Position numbers and translations under genes: made by a program. DNA of 64,000 nt from CAYQDB01 sp964416195 (GTDB lineage: Bacteria; Zixibacteria; MSB-5A5; GN15; FEB-12), in assembly GCA_964416195.1 (NCBI GenBank), contig CAYQDB010000001.1, positions 1-64,000 on the forward strand, given 5' to 3'. Under the pieces are notes generated by a model, which saw only the letters and a program-made list of their open reading frames with translations, searched no databases and was not told where the DNA came from. Below are positions 27,457 to 36,589 of the stretch, one piece after another. Positions within the stretch are counted from its first letter, which is position 1; each line of letters starts with the position of its first letter.

Positions 27457-28848
27457 ATGATTATCATGAGCGCTAAGCCCCTTAAATTGTGGACGCTTTT
27501 CATCTTTGTTGTTTTTCTGCTACCTGGTATAGCGGCATCGAAGTCGAAGCCGGAAGAGTTACCAAAAGCGTCAAACGATTCTCTTTCCGGTCAGGTTTCT
27601 CCTGCTGAAGAAGATTCGGTTGGCAAAAAAGCGCTTCCGGCGCCTCCGTTGGTTTACACGATGATGATCGACGGCGCTATTGGCACTGTTACCGATGATC
27701 GTATCGGCGCCGCGATAGAAACAGCCGAGGACAACGGCGCGGAGCTACTGGTTATATTTCTCGATACGCCGGGTGGGTTCTCCAAACCGACCTGGTCGAT
27801 TTGCAAGAGAATCCTTAATGCCCGCGTGCCCGTTTGCATATACATTGCACCCTCCGGAGCGCGCGCCGGATCGGCCGGTGTGTACATGACCTACTCTGCC
27901 CACTTCGCCGCGATGGCACATTCGACCAATATCGGCGCCGCTCACCCGGTCTCCGGCACAGGCGAGAAGGTTGACTCGTTGATGAATCAAAAGGTAACTA
28001 ACGACGCGGTGGCCCAGGTAAGAGCCGCCGCGCAAAAGAGGGGAAGAAACGCCGAATGGGCGGAAAAGGCGGTGCGTGAGTCGGTCTCAATTACGGACCG
28101 GGAGGCTCTGGAACTGAACGTTGTCGATATCAGGGCGGAGAACCTTGAGGACTTGCTCAATCAACTGGATGGCCGGGAGGCCGAACTACCCTTTGGCAAG
28201 AAGATAGTTGCGACCAAGGAAGCCAGGACAAAAGAGATCAAGATCTCATTTATCCAAAAGTTCCTTCAGATCATAACCCAGCCGGATATTGCCCTTATTT
28301 TATTCTCCATAGGCGGGCTGGGAATAGTGCTGGAGCTATATAATCCGGGTTCGATCTTCCCGGGGGTTGTTGGGGCTATTTCCTTGATTCTGGCCTTTTA
28401 CTCTTTCCAGACATTACCGATCAACTATGCCGGCCTGGCCTTGATCATACTGGCCATGATACTATTTATAGCAGAGATAAAAATCATTAGCCATGGGCTG
28501 TTGACGATTGGGGGATTAATCTCGTTTTTCCTGGGAGGTATGATGCTTGTAGATACAGTCGATCCTACGTTGCAAATATCCAAGTCGGTGCTGATTACAC
28601 TCGTCATCTGTGTTGGGGTGGCCGTGATGCTGGCGGCATGGCTGGTGTGGAAGGCCGCCCGTAACAGACCCTTCATCGGGCAGGAAGGGATGGTCGGCAA
28701 GATCGCCGAGGTACGGCCCAACGGGTTTGTTTATGTCGACGGCGCTCTGTGGAAGGCCGCTTCCGATGAGGAGTTCGAAATTGGCAGCAAGGTAAAGATC
28801 GTGTCGGTGGAGAATCTGACATTAAAAGTGAAACGAACGGATTCATAA
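27457..28848 (+). CDS. NfeD-type membrane-bound serine protease (ClpP class)
   Basis: 463 residues with a signal/anchor at the N-terminus. A ClpP-like protease domain (about residues 65-250) carries the catalytic Ser in PSGARAGSAGVYM and a Lys in MNQKVTNDAV. It is followed by four to five membrane segments (SIGGLGIVLELYNPGS, VVGAISLILAFYS and so on) and a C-terminal NfeD OB-fold (GQEGMVGKIAEVRPNGFVYVDGALW). Long NfeD proteins pair with slipins and cleave stomatin-like partners in the family literature. The next gene, 15 bases away, is such a slipin. The ATG follows AGAGGAAG; a perfect TATAAT sits 30 bases upstream. Confidence 0.92.
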   Translation: MIIMSAKPLKLWTLFIFVVFLLPGIAASKSKPEELPKASNDSLSGQVSPAEEDSVGKKALPAPPLVYTMMIDGAIGTVTDDRIGAAIETAEDNGAELLVIFLDTPGGFSKPTWSICKRILNARVPVCIYIAPSGARAGSAGVYMTYSAHFAAMAHSTNIGAAHPVSGTGEKVDSLMNQKVTNDAVAQVRAAAQKRGRNAEWAEKAVRESVSITDREALELNVVDIRAENLEDLLNQLDGREAELPFGKKIVATKEARTKEIKISFIQKFLQIITQPDIALILFSIGGLGIVLELYNPGSIFPGVVGAISLILAFYSFQTLPINYAGLALIILAMILFIAEIKIISHGLLTIGGLISFFLGGMMLVDTVDPTLQISKSVLITLVICVGVAVMLAAWLVWKAARNRPFIGQEGMVGKIAEVRPNGFVYVDGALWKAASDEEFEIGSKVKIVSVENLTLKVKRTDS

Positions 28849-28863
28849 GATTGGAGGGATGCT

Positions 28864-29628
28864 ATGAGCTTTCCTGTTTTTGCAGTAATCGTCTTTTTCG
28901 TACTGATACTTCTATTCAACATGCTCAGGATTCTCAGGGAGTACGAGCGTGGCGTGATATTCCGACTGGGCCGTTTGATTGGCGCCAAGGGGCCGGGGCT
29001 GATTATCCTGATCCCGATCGTCGATAAGATGGTACGCGTTGATCTGCGTGTTATTACCTACGATGTCCCCTCACAGGACGTCATCACCAGGGACAACGTG
29101 TCAGTCAAGGTGAACGCCGTGGTGTATTTCCAGGTAGTGGATGCCAACAAAGCAATAGTATCGGTGGCGAATTTCTTTGAGGCTACCTCGCAGATTGCCC
29201 AGACGACTCTGCGTTCGGTTCTCGGTCAAGTGGAGTTGGACGACCTTTTGACGAACCGCGAAAAGATCAACTCCGAGTTGCAGCGAATTATTGACGAACA
29301 GACTGAGCCGTGGGGAATCAAAGTCTCCGTAGTCGAGGTCAAGAACGTTGACCTGCCGCCTGAGATGCAGCGCGCTATCGCCAAGCAGGCCGAGGCTGAA
29401 CGTGAACGACGCGCCAAGGTCATCCATGCCGACGGTGAGTTCCAGGCGTCCCAGAAGCTCGCCGATGCTGCCACCGTGATCGCCTCGGCACCCAATGCCA
29501 TGCAGCTTCGTTTCCTGCAGACGTTGACTGAGGTCGCCACCGAGCGCAACTCCACGCTCATCTTCCCGGTACCGATTGACTTGCTGAGTGTGGTAAGAAC
29601 GTATCTGGAGAAGAAAAGCGGCGAGTAA
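28864..29628 (+). CDS. Slipin (SPFH/band 7, stomatin-like) protein
   Basis: 254 residues. An N-terminal hydrophobic anchor (FAVIVFFVLILLFNML) is followed by the SPFH/band 7 domain (EYERGVIFRLGRLIGAKGPGL, VNAVVYFQVVDANKAI, TLRSVLGQVELDDLL) and a charged helical segment with AIAKQAEAERERRAKVIHADGE, the mark of slipins. These proteins oligomerise at the membrane and organise lipid microdomains or control proteases. Its gene sits directly behind the NfeD protease, the conserved NfeD-slipin pair. The ATG follows TTGGAGGGATGCT. A palindromic repeat follows the stop. Confidence 0.93.
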   Translation: MSFPVFAVIVFFVLILLFNMLRILREYERGVIFRLGRLIGAKGPGLIILIPIVDKMVRVDLRVITYDVPSQDVITRDNVSVKVNAVVYFQVVDANKAIVSVANFFEATSQIAQTTLRSVLGQVELDDLLTNREKINSELQRIIDEQTEPWGIKVSVVEVKNVDLPPEMQRAIAKQAEAERERRAKVIHADGEFQASQKLADAATVIASAPNAMQLRFLQTLTEVATERNSTLIFPVPIDLLSVVRTYLEKKSGE

Positions 29629-29652
29629 GGCGCAGGGTTGCAAGATGATGCC

Positions 29653-29672
29653 GGCAGATGTGGATATCTGCC
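29653..29672. repeat. GGCAGATGT palindrome
   Basis: A 20-base near-perfect palindrome (GGCAGATGT, GG, ATATCTGCC), 24 bases after the slipin stop. A twin lies at 39343-39362. Either could act as a weak terminator, but there is no T run. Confidence 0.6.
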
Positions 29673-29730
29673 GGGCACGTTGCGATCCTGCCATCAGTAA
29701 GGACGGGTGGCCCACCGCTTGGGGAGTGTT

Positions 29731-29879
29731 GAAAAAGTACCCATATTGTCATTGCGAGTCCGCCGCAGGCGGACGTGGCAATCTCACACGTCGGCGATCC
29801 CTATGGGCAACAATGAGATCGCCACGTCGTCCGCCAAAGGCGGACTCCTCGCGATGACGGATTTTTTGATACCTTTTTG
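29731..29879. repeat. Large inverted repeat (REP/MITE-like)
   Basis: The arms GTCATTGCGAGTCCGCC...GTGGCAATCTCA (29748-29786) and TGAGATCGCCACGTC...GCGATGAC (29814-29858) are imperfect reverse complements; the outer GAAAAAGTACC and ATACCTTTTT continue the pairing. Each arm itself contains a TCCGCC-N3-GGCGGA mini-palindrome. No coding sequence lies between. The rest of the 324-base gap after the slipin gene holds the palindrome at 29653 and nothing else I can name. It resembles the ATTGCGAG-type palindromic repeats seen in many environmental genomes. Confidence 0.8.
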
Positions 29880-29952
29880 CCCTAAAACGTGGTTTATCAA
29901 CAAGCCTCTTGCGGTGGGTTTAACCTCAAGAGAATCCCACCTGTTGGGTGGG

Positions 29953-30873
29953 CTACAGGCTACCGTTCTTAAGCAGACGGAATCGGCGCAGCCTTTCAGG
30001 ATCGCGATTATCGCTGATCTCTGGTGGTGTGATGTTTTCGGTCAAGTGAATCTCAAAAACGCTAGTGTCTGAGGGCCAACAGTAGAAAGTCAGTCCGTAG
30101 GCATAGTACTCCACAGCGATTGCTGCTGGAGGACGTGGGTCCAGCCAGATTGTGTCCGGTTCCCCCCAAGCGCTTCTCAAGGAGTCAATCGGAGAACCGA
30201 CACCGATACCTTCCGCTGTAGTTCCGGTGTATATTGTGTTAACGATAACTCCGTAAATGCTCGATGTGTCGTAGATAACCCCATTAGTGTCGAGATCATA
30301 GACCATCGCTACAACACCCAGGGCTGCTTCGTAGTTCACATAGATGATTTCTGAACTGTCGAAAACATCGACAGACGCTGGTATCCCGTTGAAGTGCTTC
30401 ACATCGGTATACGTGTCGTCAAACAGAACATATTGCGCCTGGCCGTGCTCACCAGGGATTAATGTGTTGGCCCGAAACTGGATATCAAGAGAGTCAACGT
30501 TTTCAACGACCAAGCGGATTGCAGAATGACCCGAGTCGCCAGTAAAGGCGTACCAGAAACCGGCTGTTCCAGATGATGAGTCGGTTATGATCGAGCGGTG
30601 GCTGAGTTCGCCATCGCCTTCTAATGGACACAATTGGATTTGCTGGTTGGGCAGGTAGTTGTCGTTCTTATCTGCTACTGCAAATTGCAAAACTGTGTCA
30701 GGGATGGTATCGCCCATAACCCCCTTGTAATACAGGCCATTTATAGCGAAAATCTTCGCCGGGCTACCCGGTCCGACCGGGCCGTTATCATCATCTCCGC
30801 AGCTTATTAAAAAGCCGAAGCACATAATCCCGGCAGCAAGCAGTGAAATAATAATTCTTATAGCATATATCAT
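29953..30873 (-). CDS. Hypothetical surface lipoprotein with Ig-like domain
   Basis: 306 residues. A lipoprotein signal (LAAGIMCFGFLISC) is followed by a polar GDDDNGPVGPG linker. The region DTVLQFAVADKNDNYLPNQQIQLCPLEGDGEL is like a bacterial Ig-like (Big_1/invasin type) domain, where a secreted property is described as varying with time. The second half (GVVAMVYDLDTNGVIYDTSSIYGV and onward) resembles no domain I can name. It overlaps the upstream beta-barrel gene by four bases (ATGA), so the two proteins are made together and may form a surface complex. Function unknown. Confidence 0.7.
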   Translation of the reverse strand: MIYAIRIIISLLAAGIMCFGFLISCGDDDNGPVGPGSPAKIFAINGLYYKGVMGDTIPDTVLQFAVADKNDNYLPNQQIQLCPLEGDGELSHRSIITDSSSGTAGFWYAFTGDSGHSAIRLVVENVDSLDIQFRANTLIPGEHGQAQYVLFDDTYTDVKHFNGIPASVDVFDSSEIIYVNYEAALGVVAMVYDLDTNGVIYDTSSIYGVIVNTIYTGTTAEGIGVGSPIDSLRSAWGEPDTIWLDPRPPAAIAVEYYAYGLTFYCWPSDTSVFEIHLTENITPPEISDNRDPERLRRFRLLKNGSL

Positions 30874-31556
30874 GGTCTAAAGTAGTACTTAAGCCCTACG
30901 CCGAAGTTCAGGTAGCGGGGTCTCTGGTCGGAGCCGAGTAAATCGACGCTGTTGATCGAAGAGAGAGTCACAAAAGACCTGTTTTTGGGTGCTCCCCAGA
31001 GCTTGAAATCGGCCCCGAAATTGAGACTGGCAGCAAGAGTGACCCAGTTCTCCGATTCGTAACCGCTGGCTGTCTGGGAAGTTATGCCGCCATGGAAACC
31101 GATACCGATATACGGCGAGATCGGCGCCGTGGCGATGTTCGCCGCCAGGAAGTTCAAATTGAAATCGATGTCGTACTGATGAAACGAAGGTTTGATAGGA
31201 GAGAATATATAAGAAATGGTAGGATCGACGACAAAAGTATCCAGAGTTTCGATCTTCGTATACCTGAAGCCTATACTGTACAACAGATGTCCCCTGCGAA
31301 GCTGCCCGTAAGTGATGCCCAGGTGAAAAGAGGGGTCATACACACGGTCGGCGTCGACGTCGACTATAATCCCCGCATTATTTATGAAATCGATTGTACC
31401 TATCCTACTGTAACTCCCGATAGGTGTTGAGTAGCCCACGTAAGTCTCAATGACGTTCCACTGCTTGGCCACCCGTCTTATCCGCGCCTCGGCCATTGAG
31501 CTCATGGTTAAGACCAAAGCAAGCAACAGCACCGCCAGTCTTATTATCCTTGACAT
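30870..31556 (-). CDS. Outer membrane beta-barrel protein
   Basis: 228 residues with a signal peptide (MSRIIRLAVLLLALVLTMSSMAEA). The mature part alternates hydrophobic and polar residues in strand-sized blocks (YVGYSTPIGSYS, LGITYGQLRRGHLLYSIGFRY, PYIGIGFHGGI) and ends LNFGVGLKYYFRP, with a terminal aromatic pattern as needed for BAM insertion. It is likely an eight- to ten-stranded barrel. The ATG follows GGGAG; the frame continues upstream without a ribosome site. It is the first gene of a two-gene unit with the lipoprotein. Its role could be structural or a small channel. Confidence 0.75.
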   Translation of the reverse strand: MSRIIRLAVLLLALVLTMSSMAEARIRRVAKQWNVIETYVGYSTPIGSYSRIGTIDFINNAGIIVDVDADRVYDPSFHLGITYGQLRRGHLLYSIGFRYTKIETLDTFVVDPTISYIFSPIKPSFHQYDIDFNLNFLAANIATAPISPYIGIGFHGGITSQTASGYESENWVTLAASLNFGADFKLWGAPKNRSFVTLSSINSVDLLGSDQRPRYLNFGVGLKYYFRP

Positions 31557-31772
31557 AGTATCTCCCGTTGTTTTCAAGTCGAACTCTTTTTCGCAATTCA
31601 AGAGGCAAAAGTTCCTGTCTTTTTTACACTTTAGGGGACAAATCGCCCCAATTTACCGCCAAGATTGAGCCTACAGCATAATTTACATTGCCAACGTGAA
31701 AAGACAATTTATATTTGCTGTGACTAGGTATAGTTTAATAGGTATCTAATTTGGTTGAAAGGCATAAAACGA

Positions 31773-32663
31773 ATGGCTGCAGCTGAGATTGTAATTATCG
31801 GGGCTGGGGTAATGGGACGAGGCCTGGCGGAGGCGGTCTCAACCTCCGGTCATGAGGTTATTCTCTTAGATAAGACGACCAAGCTTGCCGAACGAGGTAT
31901 CAGGGGCATTGCGGAATCGATTGACCGTGAAATCCACAAATGGGGATTGACGCAGTCCGACAAAAAAGCCATCCTGGCGCGTATTTCCCCTTCATCGGAT
32001 CTGTCGCAGGCTGAGGACGCCGAGATAATCTTTGAAGCAATTCCCGAAAACCTCGATATGAAGCGTTCCCTCTTTGAAAAACTCGACACGATTTGTAAAC
32101 CGGATGCGGTTCTGGTCACGAATACCGGGACATTATCTATATCGGAGATTGCCGCTGTAACTTCGCGTCCCGGAAAGATTATCGGGATGCATTTTCTGAA
32201 CCCGGTAACCAAGATTCCCCTGGTTGAGATTGTTAAGGGACTCAAGACGGATGAAGAGACGTTCCAGAAAGCTGTAGAATTTGCTGAGCTCTTGAACAAA
32301 AAGTGGATAACGGTCATTGAATATCCCGGATATGTAACTACCCGAATTGTCGTGCCACTCTTGAACGAAGCGATGCACGTACTGATGGAAGGTGTGGCCA
32401 CTGCTGATGATATCGATGAGGCGATGAAACTCGGATTTGGATTCAACGTCGGCCCGTTGGCGCTGGCCGACATGATGGGGCTGGACGTGGTCATGTCGTG
32501 GATGGAAAACCTGCTCAAGGAACTCCACGACCACAAGTACAACCCATGTCCAGTGCTAAGGAAGCTTGTTCGAGCGAGACACCTGGGTGTGAAAACAGGC
32601 AAGGGCTTTTTCGAGTACGATGCTGACGGCAACAGGATTCCACCGAAGGAAGAAATGAAATAG
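31773..32663 (+). CDS. 3-hydroxyacyl-CoA dehydrogenase family (3-hydroxybutyryl-CoA dehydrogenase-like)
   Basis: 296 residues. The N-terminal Rossmann fold begins IVIIGAGVMGRGLAEA. The motif VLVTNTGTLSISEIA with GMHFLNPVTKIPLVEIVKG is the family signature, and the C-terminal domain ends DMMGLDVVMSWMENL ... GVKTGKGFFEYDADG. The usual catalytic His-Glu pair is visible (H in GMHF, E in VEIV). It oxidises 3-hydroxyacyl-CoA with NAD, as in butyrate or fatty-acid metabolism. A short-chain acyl kinase follows after 20 bases, suggesting a joint role in short-chain acyl-CoA turnover. Confidence 0.88.
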   Translation: MAAAEIVIIGAGVMGRGLAEAVSTSGHEVILLDKTTKLAERGIRGIAESIDREIHKWGLTQSDKKAILARISPSSDLSQAEDAEIIFEAIPENLDMKRSLFEKLDTICKPDAVLVTNTGTLSISEIAAVTSRPGKIIGMHFLNPVTKIPLVEIVKGLKTDEETFQKAVEFAELLNKKWITVIEYPGYVTTRIVVPLLNEAMHVLMEGVATADDIDEAMKLGFGFNVGPLALADMMGLDVVMSWMENLLKELHDHKYNPCPVLRKLVRARHLGVKTGKGFFEYDADGNRIPPKEEMK

Positions 32664-32683
32664 AACAGGATAGGAAAAACGCG

Positions 32684-33892
32684 ATGAAAGTATTAGTCAT
32701 CAACTGTGGCTCATCTTCAGTCAAGTATCAACTCATTGACACTGACACCGAAACCGCTCTGGCGAAGGGGGTGGTCTCCCGTATTGGGATGTCCGCCTCG
32801 GTTTTGACCCATAAGCCTTTCGACCGTCCCGAAGTAAAGGTATCGGGAGAGATTCTCGACCATATCGTGGCTGTTGAGTATGTTGTTTCGATGCTGATGT
32901 CAGCTAACCACGGCGTCATAAAAGACTGCTCGGAGATCACGGCTATAGGACACCGCGTTGTCCACGGAGGTGAGAGATTTACTGATTCGGTGCTCATTAC
33001 GCCGGAACTTATGCGAGAGCTTCGTAACTTGATAGAGCTGGCTCCTTTACACAATCCCCACAACATCCGCGGGATCAATGCCTGCGATAAGACTCTCCCG
33101 GGCATTCCCCAGGTGGCGGTGTTTGACACTGCGCTCCATCACTTGATGCCGCCATATGCATATATCTATGGGATTCCTTATGTTCTCTACAAGCGGTATG
33201 GCATCCGTCGCTATGGATTTCACGGTATGTCCCATCGCTGCGTGAGCCAGCGAGCAGTTGCTATGATAGGTAAGCCAATAACCGAGCTAAAGATCATTAC
33301 ATGTCATCTGGGCAATGGCGCCTCGGTTACGGCCTTTGACGGCGGCGTTTCTATTGATACCTCGATGGGGTTTACTCCGCTTGAGGGGCTTTTGATGGGT
33401 ACCCGCTCGGGTGATCTGGACCCGGCTGTTATCCTGCACCTTATGGCCCGGGAAGAGCTGAGTCTGCACGAAGCCAATACGCTATTAAACAAGCATTCTG
33501 GGTTGGCTGGCGTATCGGGCGTATCATCCGATGTCCGGGAAATTGTAGGGGCCGTTAACGAAGGCAACGCCAACGCCAAACTGGCCCTGGATATCTACTG
33601 CTACCGGTTGAAAAAGTACATTGGCGCTTATGCCGCGGCTCTGAACGGTCTGGACGTGCTTGTCTTTACCGCCGGAGTAGGCGAGAACTCAGCCGAGGTG
33701 CGCAGCATGACTTGCCAGAACCTTGAATTCCTCGGTATTGCCCTGGACGAGGCCAAGAACAAAGAGACCAAGGCTACTGAAACCGACATTTCCACCCCGG
33801 ATAGCAGAGCCCGGGTGCTGGTGATTCCCACTAACGAGGAACTGGTCATAGCTAAGGATACCCAGAGGATCGTAGAAGAGCAGGAAACGTAG
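32684..33892 (+). CDS. ackA: Acetate kinase
   Basis: 402 residues, the normal length. It begins MKVLVINCGSSSVKYQLID (phosphate-binding Asn/Ser), and has HRVVHGGERF, FDTALHHLMPPYAYIYGIP, RYGFHGMSHR with the catalytic His, HLGNGASVTAFDGG and VFTAGVGENSAEVR, all acetate kinase signatures. It makes ATP from acetyl phosphate, usually with phosphotransacetylase, which is not in the window. A short distance from the hydroxyacyl-CoA dehydrogenase makes butyrate kinase-like use possible, but the sequence is acetate-kinase-like. It ends at a terminator. Confidence 0.95.
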   Translation: MKVLVINCGSSSVKYQLIDTDTETALAKGVVSRIGMSASVLTHKPFDRPEVKVSGEILDHIVAVEYVVSMLMSANHGVIKDCSEITAIGHRVVHGGERFTDSVLITPELMRELRNLIELAPLHNPHNIRGINACDKTLPGIPQVAVFDTALHHLMPPYAYIYGIPYVLYKRYGIRRYGFHGMSHRCVSQRAVAMIGKPITELKIITCHLGNGASVTAFDGGVSIDTSMGFTPLEGLLMGTRSGDLDPAVILHLMAREELSLHEANTLLNKHSGLAGVSGVSSDVREIVGAVNEGNANAKLALDIYCYRLKKYIGAYAAALNGLDVLVFTAGVGENSAEVRSMTCQNLEFLGIALDEAKNKETKATETDISTPDSRARVLVIPTNEELVIAKDTQRIVEEQET

Positions 33893-33924
33893 TATCGCGA
33901 TGACAACATACGTGACAATCGAAT

Positions 33925-33961
33925 GCGGTGAGAGTTTTGTGCTCTTACCGCTTGTTTTTTT
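33925..33961 (+). terminator. Terminator after acetate kinase
   Basis: GCGGTGAGAG and CTCTTACCGC form a ten-base stem with one G-T pair and a six-base loop, followed by a run of seven T within nine bases. It lies 32 bases after the ackA stop. The remainder of the 295-base gap to the glycosyltransferase holds no gene I can see. Confidence 0.85.
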
Positions 33962-34187
33962 CCGAGACACATATCTACAACTGACGTGACGCACGTATTG
34001 GAACTGGGGCTTTAAGTGAGTGACTCCAGCTCCCCATGAGCTGTATACATCCAATCTGTTGTTGCTTCTTGAATCAAGAGGTATTAATTGGATGAGAGAG
34101 TTGCCTCCCGCGACGGGCGTGAGGAAAGAATGCAAGACTCTGCCATGCGAAGGGATATGTCAAATGTATTTCGAGGCTCTATGACGT

Positions 34188-35216
34188 ATGGAACTACGTG
34201 AATCCAAATTCGAGCTGGCAATTGTTATGCCGGTGCTCAATGAAGAGAAATTCATCGGCCAGACGCTCGAACAGATCTATATGCAGGACTATCCCATGGA
34301 CAAGGTGGAAATAGTCATTGCCGATGGCGGATCATCGGATCGCACCCGCGAAATCGCCGAGTCATTCAAAAACAGGTTTGGGTCACTGAAGGTGCTGGAC
34401 AATCCAGTGCGTCGCCCTTCCTCGGGCAGGAATGTCGGGATAAGGAACACAACTGCTCCATACATAGCGGTTCTCGATGGGCATATTTACCTTCCCAGCA
34501 AGAGGCTTCTGCGGGATATTGTCGATCTTTTTCAGGCGACCGGAGCGAAATGCCTGTGCCGACCGCAGCCACTAAGGCCGCCGGATGTCAATGAGTTCGA
34601 AACCGCGATCGCACTCTGCCGGGGGTCGGCGCTGGGACACAAGCCGGGATCGGAGATTTATTCCGAGTTTGAGGGGGAAGTCGATCCCACTTCGTCCGGT
34701 GCGATGTATGCCCGATCGGTCTTTGGAGAAATAGGCTATTTTGATGAGAACTTCGATGCCTGCGAAGATGTTGATTTCGGCTACCGAATCAAGAAAGCCG
34801 GGCTCAAGTCGTTCCTTTCACCCCGGTTGAAGACCTTCTACTATCCTCGATCCAATATTGGCGGACTATGGCGGCAGATGGTTCGCTACGGCAAGGGAAG
34901 GTTTCGCTTTGCTTTCAAGCACCGGGAGTTCTCGGTCATTCAATGGTTGGCCGGCGCTGGCGTATTTGTTTTTTTAGCGTTGTTGCTTCTCTCGTTGTTT
35001 TCTTCTGGAATTGCGTCAGTTTTCAGGACTGTGACGGCGTTATATCTGCTCATGGTGGTTTTCTATTCGCTGTTCTTGGCTATCAAGGAGAAGCATGCTG
35101 GGTGTTTGCTTTACGGCCCCCTGTTTTTCCCTACGATTCACTTTGGCCTGGGGACAGGTTTTCTGTCGGGGCTGTACGAACAAGCCGTAAAACGAAAGGT
35201 TACTTCCACCTCATGA
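34188..35216 (+). CDS. Membrane-anchored glycosyltransferase family 2
   Basis: 342 residues. The GT2 domain (about 1-230) has AIVMPVLNEEKFIGQTL, IADGGSSDRT and VLDGHIY, the DxD-like site, and FDACEDVDFGYRIKKAG as the ED motif. A C-terminal helical pair (about 255-320) is hydrophobic. It likely transfers a sugar to a lipid-linked or surface acceptor at the inner membrane. The next gene is unrelated. The acceptor cannot be read. Confidence 0.88.
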   Translation: MELRESKFELAIVMPVLNEEKFIGQTLEQIYMQDYPMDKVEIVIADGGSSDRTREIAESFKNRFGSLKVLDNPVRRPSSGRNVGIRNTTAPYIAVLDGHIYLPSKRLLRDIVDLFQATGAKCLCRPQPLRPPDVNEFETAIALCRGSALGHKPGSEIYSEFEGEVDPTSSGAMYARSVFGEIGYFDENFDACEDVDFGYRIKKAGLKSFLSPRLKTFYYPRSNIGGLWRQMVRYGKGRFRFAFKHREFSVIQWLAGAGVFVFLALLLLSLFSSGIASVFRTVTALYLLMVVFYSLFLAIKEKHAGCLLYGPLFFPTIHFGLGTGFLSGLYEQAVKRKVTSTS

Positions 35217-35242
35217 TACTTGAAGGTTGGTGATAGTAGCTC

Positions 35243-36481
35243 ATGTTGTCCACATACAGTTATAGCGCTCTGAATACCTTCCGCACCTGCCCACGGAAGT
35301 TCAAGTTTCAATATGTAGAGAAGCTCGATGTTCCCAAGCGAGTCACCGCTGACACTTATCTCGGTAATGCCGTCCACCGTACGCTGGCCAGGCTCTATCA
35401 ACTCGGTTCGGACGGTATTGTGTGGCCGCTTGAGGATACGATCTTATTCTATCGAGACGAGTGGGAAAAGCTCGATCGCAAGACCATAACCCTGATCGAC
35501 GAATACCATACAGTTGATGACTACATCCGGCTTGGAGAGGAGATGCTTGCCAGATACTATGAGCGCTACCAACCGTTTGACGAGGGGACACTTCTGGGAA
35601 CGGAACTTCGCTTGCGCCTTTCACTCCCGGACACGCCCTTCAAGTTTACGGCTATCATTGACCGGCTGTGGAAGCGTGATGACGGTGTCGTAGAGATCCG
35701 CGATTACAAAACGGGACGGCGCCTGGCGAAGCCACATGAAGAGGCTTTTTTGTACCAGATGGGTTTGTACCAGCTTGCCGTGCAGGAGAATTATCCGCAA
35801 TTTGAGAAGATCGAACTGGCCCAGCATTTTCTGCGCATGGATGAAGTCGTCAGCTACCGGATGCGCCTCGATGAACTGGAAGAGTTGACGGAGGATATCA
35901 GGGTGACCGTCGTAGAGGCTATTGAGGCTGAGCGGCTCGACGAATTCCCGCCGAAAGAAAGCCCCCTTTGTCATTACTGTGCTTACTCTTCTCTCTGTCC
36001 GGCGAAAAGGCATCAATTGACATTGGAGGAGGCCAAACGCCAGTCAGTTGATTCAGGGCGAACCCCTGAAGAAGAGGCTTATGAACTAGCGACGAGATTC
36101 ATTGAAGTCGACAGGAATAAGAAACAGCTTGAAGCCGAACACAAGGTACTGAAGAGTGAGCTCATTGAGACAGCCAGGGTGATGGATGTGACGAAGATCG
36201 TTGGAGAAAACGGCGATATCCGTGTTACTTTTGACCCGAAGGAGGAGTTCGTTACTAAGACAAAAGCGCCCGGGGAATTTGCTGAGCTGTCACATTTGGC
36301 GCGGCAATTGGATTTGGACGAGTATTTCGTTCTGGATGGAAAAGCTCTTATGAAGGATGTGTACCGAAAACGCAGGCTTGACGAAGAAGAACTGGTGAAG
36401 CTGAAGGAGTTTGTCGTCGAGGCAGAACATCCGCGCGTCACAGCCAAGCTGAAGCAGGAGAGAGAGTCAGGGGAGGACTGA
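35243..36481 (+). CDS. RecB-family PD-(D/E)XK nuclease with Fe-S cysteine motif
   Basis: 412 residues. It begins YSYSALNTFRTCPRKFKFQYV, with the first Cys of the Fe-S set. The nuclease core is FTAIIDRLWKRDDGVVEIRDYKTGRR (D, and E-x-D-Y-K-T), followed by a QMGLYQLAVQE (QxxxY) motif and C-x2-C-x5-C (LCHYCAYSSLCP). This is the AddB/Cas4/PDDEXK_1 layout: a single-strand or end-processing nuclease with a 4Fe-4S-like cluster. No helicase domain and no CRISPR array is nearby, so it is a stand-alone RecB-like nuclease. A charged helical C-terminal region (about 275-412) follows. Confidence 0.88.
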   Translation: MLSTYSYSALNTFRTCPRKFKFQYVEKLDVPKRVTADTYLGNAVHRTLARLYQLGSDGIVWPLEDTILFYRDEWEKLDRKTITLIDEYHTVDDYIRLGEEMLARYYERYQPFDEGTLLGTELRLRLSLPDTPFKFTAIIDRLWKRDDGVVEIRDYKTGRRLAKPHEEAFLYQMGLYQLAVQENYPQFEKIELAQHFLRMDEVVSYRMRLDELEELTEDIRVTVVEAIEAERLDEFPPKESPLCHYCAYSSLCPAKRHQLTLEEAKRQSVDSGRTPEEEAYELATRFIEVDRNKKQLEAEHKVLKSELIETARVMDVTKIVGENGDIRVTFDPKEEFVTKTKAPGEFAELSHLARQLDLDEYFVLDGKALMKDVYRKRRLDEEELVKLKEFVVEAEHPRVTAKLKQERESGED

Positions 36482-36530
36482 GCAGGTCGTCTCCAATCTG
36501 TATTAGTCTTGTAATCCCGACAAATATATG

Positions 36531-36563
36531 AAAAAACGCCCGAGTACAGACCGGGCGTTTCTT
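36531..36563. terminator. Bidirectional terminator between nuclease and secreted protein
   Basis: AAACGCCCG and CGGGCGTTT form a nine-base perfect stem with an eight-base loop, flanked by an A run on one side and T on the other. It serves the plus-strand nuclease and the minus-strand gene that ends 27 bases away. Confidence 0.88.
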
Positions 36564-36589
36564 ACTGTAAGTGGTATTTTCTGTGCAGG

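Noticed and set aside
31850..32632. 260-codon minus-strand frame opposite the hydroxyacyl-CoA dehydrogenase
   Set aside because: Antisense shadow of a clear gene; Ser/Ile-rich translation without a family, ribosome site or conserved motif.
34020..34160. Possible riboswitch in the leader of the glycosyltransferase
   Set aside because: Some short hairpins and GC-rich words are present, but no known riboswitch core could be matched.
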